8,695 nt of DNA from assembly GCA_945957305.1 (NCBI GenBank), contig CAMFLN010000086.1:1-8695 (forward strand), written 5' to 3'. The DNA is from an uncultured Planctomycetaceae bacterium (GTDB taxonomy: Bacteria; Planctomycetota; Planctomycetia; Pirellulales; JACPPG01). Position numbers and translations under genes: made by a program. Of this stretch, positions 1 through 6,397 are shown piece by piece (position 1 is the first letter of the stretch; each line of letters starts with the position of its first letter). Below the pieces are notes generated by a model. That model saw nothing but the letters and a program-made list of their open reading frames with translations. It ran no database searches and was not told the origin of the DNA.

Positions 1-226
1 GGGCTTATCTCCGCTCAACACTTATTGAAGCTCGCCGCGAATGGCAAGAATGGTTATTGCCATTACCTTCGCCAACGCGCTCTCAGCGGATTAACCGGAT
101 CAGTGGAATAAGTACCGACCTGCTTCTTGCGACCAACGAAAAGTTGGGTCTTTTGTCAGTTATCCACCGACGGCGGTCAACAAGCTTTGGCGTAGGGAGT
201 AAGCGACCCCCTTATGCCGCAAGCCG
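1..226. other. 3' flank of the kinase gene, no convincing gene
   Basis: No reading frame here looks like a protein on its own. A plus-strand frame is open from base 1 to a TAA at 109-111 (ending ...LTGSVE) and could be the tail of a gene to the left, but I recognise nothing in it. The one clear structure is a perfect 8-bp inverted repeat: AATGGCAA at 40-47 and TTGCCATT at 57-64, with a 9-base loop. It lacks a T-run on either side, so it is not a standard intrinsic terminator. It could still shape the 3' end of the leftward kinase transcript. Confidence 0.5.
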
Positions 227-256
227 TCATGGATTCGTCCTGGCGGCTTGTTTTTT
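220..256 (+). terminator. Plus-strand intrinsic terminator-like hairpin overlapping the kinase stop codon
   Basis: CAAGCCG (220-226) pairs with CGGCTTG (244-250), with two further pairs after one mismatch, and is followed directly by six Ts (251-256). Read rightward this has the form of a Rho-independent terminator. Read leftward it starts with As and has no T-run, so it would not end the kinase message. It would stop transcription entering from a gene left of the window, protecting the kinase gene from antisense transcripts. The loop of about 17 bases is long, which lowers confidence. The repeat lies over the last kinase codons and could be chance. Confidence 0.45.
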
Positions 257-3200
257 GATTGGACTGACATTTGATTGCACCTGCAAGCGCTCAGTCGGCA
301 AGTCTGGCGGACTTTCAGGAGATTCAGCAGGATCAGTCACATTCCAAATACGCACTTCCGCCTGGCTATCCTCGTTCAATACGCAAGCGGCCAACACTCG
401 CCCATCACGCGAGAAGGCTGCGTTGGTGACCTGCACGGCATCTCGGACCAAGCGAGCTATTTTACGCATCGTCTTAACGTCCCACAGCCAAAGTGTGCCG
501 TCAGTGCCGCCCGTGATCAGGTTCCTTCCCGATGGTCCGAAAGCGATGGTCGTGATTTCGCTGTCATGGGCGGGAAATCGCCGCACGGTATTGCTCCCCA
601 GATCCCAAAGGAGCAACACATCAGAATCATTGGCCGCGACTAACGATCCGCCGGGCTGGACGGACAGACGTTTACTCTCGCCCACCAACACGATGGGCTC
701 GCCAATCCGTTCCAAAGTGGTAGCGTCGCGAAGACAAAGGCGATTTGCACCTGCAGTAATTAGCCGCTGGCCGTCCTCCGTGAATGCCATCGCATAAATC
801 GATTTTTGTGGAGTTTCGAGGCGGCGCAATAGTTTCCCCGATTCTACGTCCCACGCCCGAATTTCACCCCCGTCATGCCCACCCACAATGCGTTTGCCCT
901 GTGGGTCGAACGCAATGCTCATGATCCGCCCGGCGGCCGGTTCCAACCGTCGCAACTCACGACCAGTGGTCAAGTCGGCTAACCGGCATTCGTCGTCCCG
1001 CGCAACAGCCACGACCGCGGTTCCGGGCTGCAGAGCAAAAACGTCTTCTGATTCAATGACCGCTTGCGTGTGCAGGTCTCCGAGCACTTCCGTCATCGCC
1101 GAATCCCACACCTGCACCGTCCCATCCTTGCGACGCGTCACGATTCGATCGCTTTGTGACGGGAAGCATACATCAGCAAGAGGAGCAGGGAACGATCGAG
1201 TGTAGTGGTGCGGGGCCAGTTTGGAGAACTCAATGAGCCGCACGGAACCGTCATCAGATCCCAACAACAAATCGTTGTTATGTTTCGACAATCGTACAGT
1301 CCATACTTCTCTATTGGTGAAGAGGACGTTCGCGACTTCCTGTCGTTCCATGTCGATCAATCCGACAGCTCCGTCCTTGTTAGAGAATGCCAGCCAGTGA
1401 TCGTCAGCTGAGAAATCCAGCGACTGAATCCAACGATTGCCGAATATCAAAGAGCGAATCCGCTTGTCGTCGACCCGATTCCAAATCTCGATGGTGTGAT
1501 CTTGTTGAAGAGCTGTCGCGAGAAGCTGACTGTGATGAGCAAACTTGACTGCCGCGCAATGCGTTGGTTTGCTGGCCCAATCATTAGCCACAGTGATTTG
1601 CGTCAGATCCCAAACCCGGACGTGACAATCTTCGCAGGCGGTCACCAGGAAGCCACTATCGACCGAGAATGAAACTGAATTGACCGGTCCCGGATGCGTT
1701 AATCGCCGCCCGGGCAGTTCCTGCCAATTCGTTGTCGAGAAGAATCGTACTTCTCCTCTGCGTGTCGCGACCGCCAGCAATTTGCGATTTGGCGAAAAAC
1801 AGACATCAAGCACATTTGTGACGCCAAAAAGCTCTGGCGTCAATTCTGTGAGCAGCTGATGCTTTGACCAGTCCCAAATTCGCACAAAGCCGTCATCGCC
1901 GCCGGCAGCGAGAAGAGTGCCATCACCCAAAAATGCCAGGGCGTTGATCTCCTTGCCGTTTGCCGGCGCGTCAGGCGGAAGCGAGGTCAGCTTGCGCGTC
2001 GAACGCTCGTACAGATGGATTCGCCCGTCCGCTCCGGCACTGGCGATAAAGGTTCCGTCGGGCGAAAATTCAGCCGCATAAACCGCGCCGCGATGCTGAT
2101 ACAACGTGTGCTCGCCATTTTCGAACCGCGAGCGCAAAAGCATTTCAGCGAACGTGCTGCGCTGCCTGTCTTCGCCGGGAGAGCCATGGATGGCAAAGTA
2201 CTGGCGCAGCGCGGTGCCACGATCCTTCTGCAATTCCTCCCACGCGCTAGCAAAATCGGCAGCCCACAAGTGCTGTCGATTGGCATTCATCTCTTGTTGC
2301 AGGTCGTGGCGCGTCGGCATTTCGCGACGATAAGCAGCGCTGAGGCGTTGATGATATATTCCCATCAGGGCCGACAGTAGCAGCACCGAGATAACCAGTG
2401 TGCAAGCCAGGGCAGCGGCCGCTGGCCGGCGACGAGCCCAACTCGCCAAGTGTTCCCACGGACGCAGCGGACGCGCCTCGGTCGCCGTTCCTCGTAAAAA
2501 GCGCCGCAGGTCCAGCGCCAGCTCGTGCGCTGTGAGGTAACGCTCTTCCGGGAGCTTGGCCAGGCACTTCAGGCAAATCGCTTCGAGATCGCGGGGTATG
2601 TCACTGCGTGCACGGCGCAACGATCGAGGCGTGTCATAGACTACCCGGTGTAAAATTGCCGCCGGCGTCGCACCTTCGAAGGGCGGTCGCGATGCGAGTA
2701 TGCGATACAACAATCCTCCCAACGCGTAGACATCGGTCGTCGCGTCCAGATCCCCGATGCGCCCCTGGGCTTGCTCAGGGGACATGTATTCCGGCGTGCC
2801 GAGGATGACACCGGCTAAAGTATCACCTTCGCGGTTTTCCAGTATCTTTGCCAGGCCGAAATCGGTCAGTTTGGGTCGCCAATCCGACGAGCGTGGTTCT
2901 TCGACAACTTCCTCGGCATTGATGGTCTGTCTCTCAAGCAGAACATTCGTGGGCTTGATGTCACGGTGTAGTACGCCGCGCCCATGAGCATGTTGGACAG
3001 CATCGGCCAATTCCAACACGAGTGCTGCAGCGTCGCGCGGGGAGACGGGCGTGGTGCGCTGAGCGAGCCAAGCCGATAGTGTTGGACCAGGGCAGTATTC
3101 GGCGACGATGTAAACGCGCCTTGCCACCTCGCCAATTTCATAAACCGAGACAATACCCGGATGGCAGAGGCGGCCCGCTGCTTCTGCTTCACGGATGAAG

Positions 3201-3751
3201 CGGCGGCGGAGATCGTCAGAGCCCAAAGTAGCGGCGCGAGGTATTTTCAAGGCGACCGTGCGACAGCATTGCGGATCAAACGCCGCGTAGACCATCCCAA
3301 TTGCGCCAGTACCAAGCAATTGAAGGTTTTGAAACCGCCCGAAATTGGCCAAGCTTTCGATTTCGTCGTTGAGGACCGTGGCTTTGTGAGTTTCCTCCAG
3401 CACGGCAAGCTTGCCGCGATTCTCCTGGCGCAGCAATTCAGAAAGGCGAATGGTGCGTTCGCTGTCACGACTTTGATTGCCGGTCGAGAATTCGTCTGAC
3501 TCGGACGATACCATGCGCGGCTGCCACTGCGCGCTCTGCGCGGATACGCCGAAGGCGCGGTGCAATTGCAGGATCCCCGCACAAGCACGGTTCCAATGCG
3601 CCAGCAGATTGGCTGAGAGGCCATCTGGCGGATGAGGCGGCGCGCAAGTTGGGTCTGCCGTTAAGTCCTCTTCGAAGCGAAGCAGAGCCTCACACACGCG
3701 CGCTTCGTCCCGCGACATTGCAGCGTCGTTATCGCTGTATTCCATAGCCAT
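227..3751 (-). CDS. Membrane Ser/Thr protein kinase fused to 14 WD40-like repeats
   Basis: Hanks-type protein kinase of 1174 residues. An N-terminal acidic/helical region (1-135) precedes the kinase domain (about 140-418). Visible motifs are the glycine loop GTGAIG (147-152), ATP-binding Lys169, helix-C Glu188, catalytic HRD with Asp264, Lys266 and Asn269, DFG at 297-299, SPE at 324-326, and Asp340 of the DVYALGG motif. All catalytic residues are present, so it should be active. The catalytic-to-DFG segment is lengthened by an acidic insert (about 273-292). A single membrane helix (about 443-465) and a helical linker (466-545) follow. Then come 14 repeats ending in W-D-like motifs at about 578, 623, 668, 711, 754, 796, 837, 879, 922, 964, 1005, 1046, 1087 and 1133. 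This spacing of 41-46 residues fits two seven-bladed propellers. By topology the kinase would be cytoplasmic and the propellers outside the membrane. ATG at 3751 is used; Met3 (3745) is an alternative. No strong ribosome site is visible. It probably phosphorylates regulators, perhaps the neighbouring sigma factor (inference). Confidence 0.95.
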   Translation of the reverse strand: MAMEYSDNDAAMSRDEARVCEALLRFEEDLTADPTCAPPHPPDGLSANLLAHWNRACAGILQLHRAFGVSAQSAQWQPRMVSSESDEFSTGNQSRDSERTIRLSELLRQENRGKLAVLEETHKATVLNDEIESLANFGRFQNLQLLGTGAIGMVYAAFDPQCCRTVALKIPRAATLGSDDLRRRFIREAEAAGRLCHPGIVSVYEIGEVARRVYIVAEYCPGPTLSAWLAQRTTPVSPRDAAALVLELADAVQHAHGRGVLHRDIKPTNVLLERQTINAEEVVEEPRSSDWRPKLTDFGLAKILENREGDTLAGVILGTPEYMSPEQAQGRIGDLDATTDVYALGGLLYRILASRPPFEGATPAAILHRVVYDTPRSLRRARSDIPRDLEAICLKCLAKLPEERYLTAHELALDLRRFLRGTATEARPLRPWEHLASWARRRPAAAALACTLVISVLLLSALMGIYHQRLSAAYRREMPTRHDLQQEMNANRQHLWAADFASAWEELQKDRGTALRQYFAIHGSPGEDRQRSTFAEMLLRSRFENGEHTLYQHRGAVYAAEFSPDGTFIASAGADGRIHLYERSTRKLTSLPPDAPANGKEINALAFLGDGTLLAAGGDDGFVRIWDWSKHQLLTELTPELFGVTNVLDVCFSPNRKLLAVATRRGEVRFFSTTNWQELPGRRLTHPGPVNSVSFSVDSGFLVTACEDCHVRVWDLTQITVANDWASKPTHCAAVKFAHHSQLLATALQQDHTIEIWNRVDDKRIRSLIFGNRWIQSLDFSADDHWLAFSNKDGAVGLIDMERQEVANVLFTNREVWTVRLSKHNNDLLLGSDDGSVRLIEFSKLAPHHYTRSFPAPLADVCFPSQSDRIVTRRKDGTVQVWDSAMTEVLGDLHTQAVIESEDVFALQPGTAVVAVARDDECRLADLTTGRELRRLEPAAGRIMSIAFDPQGKRIVGGHDGGEIRAWDVESGKLLRRLETPQKSIYAMAFTEDGQRLITAGANRLCLRDATTLERIGEPIVLVGESKRLSVQPGGSLVAANDSDVLLLWDLGSNTVRRFPAHDSEITTIAFGPSGRNLITGGTDGTLWLWDVKTMRKIARLVRDAVQVTNAAFSRDGRVLAACVLNEDSQAEVRIWNVTDPAESPESPPDLPTERLQVQSNVSPIKKQAARTNP

Positions 3752-3761
3752 TCGCGCGTCT

Positions 3762-3785
3762 CGGCTTACAGAGCCGCTATCGGCT
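3762..3785 (-). promoter_or_regulatory. Overlapping mutually exclusive stem-loops just before the kinase start
   Basis: Read on the minus strand, the leader carries AGCCG (3785-3781), a 4-base loop, CGGCT (3776-3772), a 5-base spacer, and a second AGCCG (3766-3762), ending 10 bases before the kinase ATG. The central CGGCT can pair with either flanking AGCCG but not both. Pairing with the downstream copy would bury the region where a ribosome site would lie. The arms are only 5 bp, so a switch role is speculative. The pairing itself is exact. Confidence 0.25.
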
Positions 3786-3893
3786 GTCGCTGCAAAAATA
3801 CTGCCGCTGCCCGCTGGTCGACACTATTCCAGTGTAACCGGAACTAAAGAGCTGATCCCCTGCGCACCTGACGCGAGTGTCCGTCTAGCCCGT

Positions 3894-4082
3894 TTAGAGA
3901 GCTGCCGGAGGTGTGTCGTCCGGAGGGGGCGAGGATTGCTGGCTTCGTAACATGGTCAGCCAGTCTAGATACTCCTCGATTTCATGCAGCGGCATGCCGA
4001 GGAATAGTGCCTTTTCAATGGCTTGCTTGCGTTCCCAGAGGGTTTCAGCATGTTCCAGAATCAATTTGGCGAGCTCGTGCAC
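3894..4082 (-). CDS. Small helical protein of unknown function, upstream of the kinase
   Basis: A 62-residue protein with a GTG start. An in-frame TAG lies one codon from that start (4086-4088), so it cannot begin further upstream. Residues 1-26 and about 31-48 look like two amphipathic helices with heptad-like hydrophobics (LAKLILEHAETL; LHEIEEYLDWLTML), separated by a GMP turn. The last 14 residues are a Pro/Ser-rich, probably disordered tail. The sequence is charged and protein-like rather than random, and there is no signal peptide or membrane segment. It is co-directional with the kinase (142 bp between them) and divergent from the ECF sigma gene, which suggests a small partner of one of them. 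I do not recognise a named family. A purine stretch GAAAGA about 10 bases before GTG is a weak ribosome site. It is short, so it could be non-coding, but I think it is real. Confidence 0.7.
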   Translation of the reverse strand: MHELAKLILEHAETLWERKQAIEKALFLGMPLHEIEEYLDWLTMLRSQQSSPPPDDTPPAAL

Positions 4083-4261
4083 GATCTAGTCTTTCGGACA
4101 GCGATGAAATTTTTTGGGAAGTTCTCCGATTTTCGTCAGGAATTAAATCTTGGCGGACAATGAGGCCTGTGTACGTCGAAACCTCTCTTGCAGCTAATGT
4201 TAGCAAGAACCGAATTGGAAAGTAATTGAAAGCGCTGCACTCTGATTCGAGAAAGGGTCAG

Positions 4262-4285
4262 CAAATGGGGGGTGGCCCCCATTTG
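4262..4285. repeat. Perfect 10-bp inverted repeat in the divergent control region
   Basis: CAAATGGGGG (4262-4271) and CCCCCATTTG (4276-4285) are perfect reverse complements around a 4-base GTGG centre. The right arm runs into TTGACA (4283-4288), so a protein bound here could cover a -35-like element. It sits about midway between the two divergent start codons (180 bp and 136 bp away). No T-run follows in either direction, so it does not look like an intrinsic terminator. An operator, or a cruciform or RNA hairpin in the sigma leader, are the main readings. Confidence 0.75.
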
Positions 4286-4307
4286 ACAAAAAATCTCGGC
4301 CGCTCAG

Positions 4308-4323
4308 CTTGACTGACGTCAAG
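4308..4323. repeat. Second short inverted repeat, 22 bp after the first
   Basis: CTTGAC (4308-4313) and GTCAAG (4318-4323) are perfect reverse complements around TGAC. The overlapping 8-base TGACGTCA (4314-4321) is itself a perfect palindrome. TTGAC is also present at the edge of the larger repeat (4283), so the two sites share a half-site. It lies about 100 bp before the sigma start codon. Confidence 0.45.
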
Positions 4324-4410
4324 TTCCGGATGACGCTATTAAGGGGGGGGAGTAAACGGCCATACGGCTGGGGGGATGCGAAAACTTCTCAGTACATGAC
4401 AAGCAAGTCT

Positions 4411-4416
4411 GGAGGT
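4411..4416 (+). promoter_or_regulatory. Strong ribosome binding site of the ECF sigma gene
   Basis: GGAGGT at 4411-4416 lies 5 bases before GTG at 4422-4424. This is a near-perfect Shine-Dalgarno match at good spacing. It fixes the start of the sigma gene at a GTG, in preference to the ATG at 4396, which is in another frame. Confidence 0.85.
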
Positions 4417-4421
4417 AAGCA

Positions 4422-5036
4422 GTGGCGTCCCTTGATGAAAAATCGAAGAACATCGGCATTCTGCCGCGAGTTTTCACGGATGTCCGTCAGGAATCGCTGG
4501 CGGTCATTTTTTCGTCTCTGAAAACGTACCTGTCACTAATTGCAGAACGCAACCTTCCAGACGACGTGCGTGCCAAGGTTGCCCCGTCCGACATTATCCA
4601 GGAGACCTACCTGGAAGCTGAGCGGCATTACCGACATTTCAAAGGTAACAGTGAACGAGAGCTAATCGCTTGGCTGCAACAAATTCTCTTGAACAATGTG
4701 CGTGACGCATCGCGACGTTATGAAGAACGTCAAAAACGTCAAGTCTGTCGCGAAGTGCCGCTTGATCAATTCAACGCGACCGAGTGTGCAGACCGCGGAG
4801 AATCACCCAGCAGATTGGCCGCCGCCAATGAGGAGGCCCTGAAGCTTCATCAAGCACTCGCCCAGTTGCCGAAGGATTATCGACAGGTATTGATATTGCG
4901 CAGCTTGGAGCGCCGTTCGTTGCGAGAAGTCAGCGAAATCATGGAGCGGACGGAGGAAGCCGTTCGCAAACTGTGGAGCCGAGCGCTTGTCCAATTGCAG
5001 CAAATACTAAACCCGGTCAATCCCTCTGGTAATTGA
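4422..5036 (+). CDS. ECF-family RNA polymerase sigma factor, planctomycete type
   Basis: A 204-residue sigma-70-like factor with regions 2 and 4 only. Region 2 covers about residues 20-100; its core is DIIQETYLEAERHYRHF (57-73) and the promoter-melting part ELIAWLQQILLNNVRDASRRY (80-100). A charged linker (101-138) leads to region 4 (about 140-196), with the LPKDYRQVLILRSLERRS start (149-166) and the DNA-binding helix-turn-helix SLREVSEIMERTEEAVRKLWSRA (166-188). Length and region order fit ECF factors. There is no membrane segment and no neighbouring classical anti-sigma gene. Planctomycetes have several described ECF groups linked to Ser/Thr kinases, and the divergent kinase here fits that arrangement; the exact group cannot be assigned by eye. 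It likely redirects RNA polymerase after a kinase-relayed signal (inference). The start is GTG with a strong ribosome site. Confidence 0.92.
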   Translation: MASLDEKSKNIGILPRVFTDVRQESLAVIFSSLKTYLSLIAERNLPDDVRAKVAPSDIIQETYLEAERHYRHFKGNSERELIAWLQQILLNNVRDASRRYEERQKRQVCREVPLDQFNATECADRGESPSRLAAANEEALKLHQALAQLPKDYRQVLILRSLERRSLREVSEIMERTEEAVRKLWSRALVQLQQILNPVNPSGN

Positions 5037-5226
5037 TCGATGCGTCTCCATTACGGATTCGCCGGCGATACTCGATGACACGCACACTCTCGCGGTTCGC
5101 CGCGCGGACGATCTCTGCCTGGGGCGCGTTGAGTAACGGTGAGGACCCGTGGTCATGGGAAAACGACGCCTTCCTGGCCAAACTAAAGACGGGCCTGGTC
5201 GTGCCGCATGAAATGTTCGGCCGCTG
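5037..5226. other. Gene-free stretch after the sigma gene
   Basis: A plus-strand frame could give a 50-residue peptide from ATG 5075 to the TGA at 5225-5227, containing PWSWENDAFLAKLKTG. It has no ribosome site and I recognise nothing in it. It may be further debris linked to the decayed transposase that follows. No terminator with a T-run is seen directly after the sigma stop codon. Confidence 0.4.
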
Positions 5227-5483
5227 AACGTGGCGCTGCGCCAGACTGAATCCGTGGTGCTCTAAATCGCGCTGGTGGATTGGCTCGTCGAGCAGGAGCC
5301 GCGAGTTTTACCCAAGAGTCCCCTGGGGCAGGGCATCGCTGATGCCTTGGCCAACTGGCAGGCGTTGTGCCGCTACCCAGCTGCAAAGCGGCACGGGAAT
5401 TGGCCCGTACCGCTGCCTGGCCGACGTGCTTCGGCCCCTCCCCACCAGCACGCCCAAAGCACCTCGTTGAACTGCTGAATGAC
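5227..5483 (+). pseudogene. Decayed IS66-family transposase C-terminal remnant
   Basis: Pieces of the IS66 transposase (TnpC) C-terminus appear in order but in different frames. In frame with 5230: ALRQTESVVL, then an in-frame TAA (5263-5265), then DWLVEQEPRVLPKSPLGQ... and ANWQALCRY up to about 5375. The sequence then changes frame to GIGPYRCLADVLRPLPTSTPK (ends about 5458), and a third frame gives HLVELLND (5460-5483). In intact family members the segment between the 'ALCRY' and 'PYxYLADVL' parts holds the DNN..AER region with the last catalytic Glu. That segment is missing here, which suggests an internal deletion plus frameshifts and a stop. The element is dead. No terminal inverted repeats or partner genes (tnpA/tnpB) are visible. 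The family call comes from remembered IS66 motifs. Confidence 0.7.
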
Positions 5484-5707
5484 ATTCGGTTCGAGGGCCA
5501 CCCGTGTGGCCGGAAAACGGGCCACGTGGCTAAAGATGGCATGTCGGCGGGCAAATATACCGACCGCTGATTTGGACCAATACAAAAGGCGGGTGTTCGG
5601 AACTTTCCCATGTAAGGGGACATTCCGATTCACCCGCGCCCACGACTCACTAGATGGCTCGTTCCGCCTGATCGATTGCCAACTGACCGAAACGCAGGCG
5701 ATCGACT
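5484..5707. other. Gene-free stretch before the PEP-CTERM gene stop
   Basis: An open plus-strand frame from 5479 runs through here and into the antisense of the PEP-CTERM gene. It has no recognisable domain or ribosome site and I do not call it. The stretch contains a GTGGCC/GGCCAC inverted repeat (5506-5511 and 5520-5525) and the long hairpin at 5589-5637. Confidence 0.45.
5589..5637. terminator. Long imperfect hairpin downstream of the PEP-CTERM gene
   Basis: GCGGGTG (5589-5595) pairs with CACCCGC (5631-5637), and CGGAA (5598-5602) with TTCCG (5623-5627). The two paired blocks are separated by a small 2/3-base internal loop, and TCCC/GGGA can pair further in. It lies about 70 bases past the stop of the minus-strand PEP-CTERM gene and downstream of the plus-strand sigma gene, where a two-way transcription barrier is expected. 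There is no clear T-run, so Rho-independent termination is unproven. It could also be a leftover of the mobile element. Confidence 0.35.
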
Positions 5708-6397
5708 CTATTTCTTCCGTCGCATATTCCACCCGACCACGCACAGCCCTAGTAGACTCCAGCTGGCGACAGTTGCTGGCTCTGGAACCGCCGCCGCACT
5801 GAATTCGAAATTGGGACCAACATAAACGGTCCCGTAGGGAGTGGTCGGGAAGGCCAACACCGGCGAACTGTCGTAAAAATATCCGGTGAACGTGACAGCT
5901 GCGGCATTCCCGATCGAACCGTAGGGAATACCTGGTGTATTATTTCCAGCACCGGGGCCGCCATTGTCGGGATCGTGAGGGGTCTCGCCGCCTACGACCA
6001 TGTAATCGTGCCCCGCGAGAAGTGGAATTGGCGCTATAGGCACCGACAAGAACGAACTCAGCCCACCGCCGCCGACGATCGGGCCATTTCCAGGCCCAAC
6101 GATCGTCGATCCCAAAAGTGCGTGGGTGGTTGCGTCATAAATACCCACATGGTGGGCATCCTGCAGTGTGCCCGCAGTTGCGCTGTCGGGCCCAAAATAG
6201 ACGTAGTAGTCAAGGGCCGTAACGACGATATCTGAGTTGACGTGGAACATCAGGCCGTCGTTTCCTATCGGAGAGGTGTATGCTGGTGGGATGGCGTCCG
6301 GAATTGCAAAGGCCAAGTCGGCCTTTGCCTGCCCTGAGCACGCCAGAAACAGGGTCGCCGCCGTGACGCTCAAAATGCACATTTTCATAAGTTTCAT
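5708..6397 (-). CDS. Secreted PEP-CTERM-anchored protein of unknown function
   Basis: A 229-residue exported protein. Residues 1-26 form a signal peptide (basic start, hydrophobic SVTAATLFLA core, cut after QAKA). The C-terminus is a classic PEP-CTERM tail: VPEPAT (204-209), hydrophobic helix (about 210-222), then RRKK. In known systems this tail is recognised by an exosortase and the protein ends up at the cell surface or in the matrix. The mature part is Gly/Pro-rich and beta-like. The run VTALDYYV...HHVGIYDATTHALLGSTIV...LLAGHDYMVVGG resembles the jelly-roll-like domain common in PEP-CTERM proteins of the DUF4082 kind, a family call I hold loosely. A Cys at 20 (FLAC) makes a lipoprotein signal a weak alternative. 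ATG 6397 has GGGG directly before it; Met4 (6388) has that GGGG at better spacing and may be the true start. It is monocistronic, with no exosortase gene in the window. Confidence 0.9.
   Translation of the reverse strand: MKLMKMCILSVTAATLFLACSGQAKADLAFAIPDAIPPAYTSPIGNDGLMFHVNSDIVVTALDYYVYFGPDSATAGTLQDAHHVGIYDATTHALLGSTIVGPGNGPIVGGGGLSSFLSVPIAPIPLLAGHDYMVVGGETPHDPDNGGPGAGNNTPGIPYGSIGNAAAVTFTGYFYDSSPVLAFPTTPYGTVYVGPNFEFSAAAVPEPATVASWSLLGLCVVGWNMRRKK

Larger units (their letters stand above)
4083..4421. promoter_or_regulatory. Divergent intergenic control region between the small protein/kinase and the ECF sigma gene
   Basis: This 339-bp region must carry the promoters for both directions. It is more AT-rich near the small-protein side and contains two inverted repeats (listed separately), a short palindrome GCTAATGTTAGC (4193-4204), and G-runs of eight (4343-4350) and six (4370-4375). 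TTGACA occurs at 4283-4288, but no good -10 box follows at 16-18 bp. A TATTAA (4337-4342) is 22 bp from the next TTGAC, so no housekeeping promoter is confidently assigned. An ECF-type autoregulated promoter is possible. Confidence 0.55.

Noticed and set aside
57..797. Long plus-strand open frame (246 codons) opposite the kinase 3' end
   Set aside because: It is the antisense of WD40-coding sequence, has no ribosome site and no domain-like sequence. The kinase on the other strand explains the region fully.
4262..4285. Palindrome as a Rho-independent terminator
   Set aside because: No T-run follows on either strand; on the plus strand the right arm is followed by an A-run.
4309..4521. 70-codon plus-strand frame overlapping the start of the sigma gene
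   Set aside because: It lies largely in the control region, is out of frame with the sigma gene, and lacks protein-like character. The sigma frame has the strong ribosome site.
5479..5802. Plus-strand 107-codon frame overlapping the PEP-CTERM gene 3' end
   Set aside because: No recognisable domain, no ribosome site, and it runs antisense into a clear PEP-CTERM tail.
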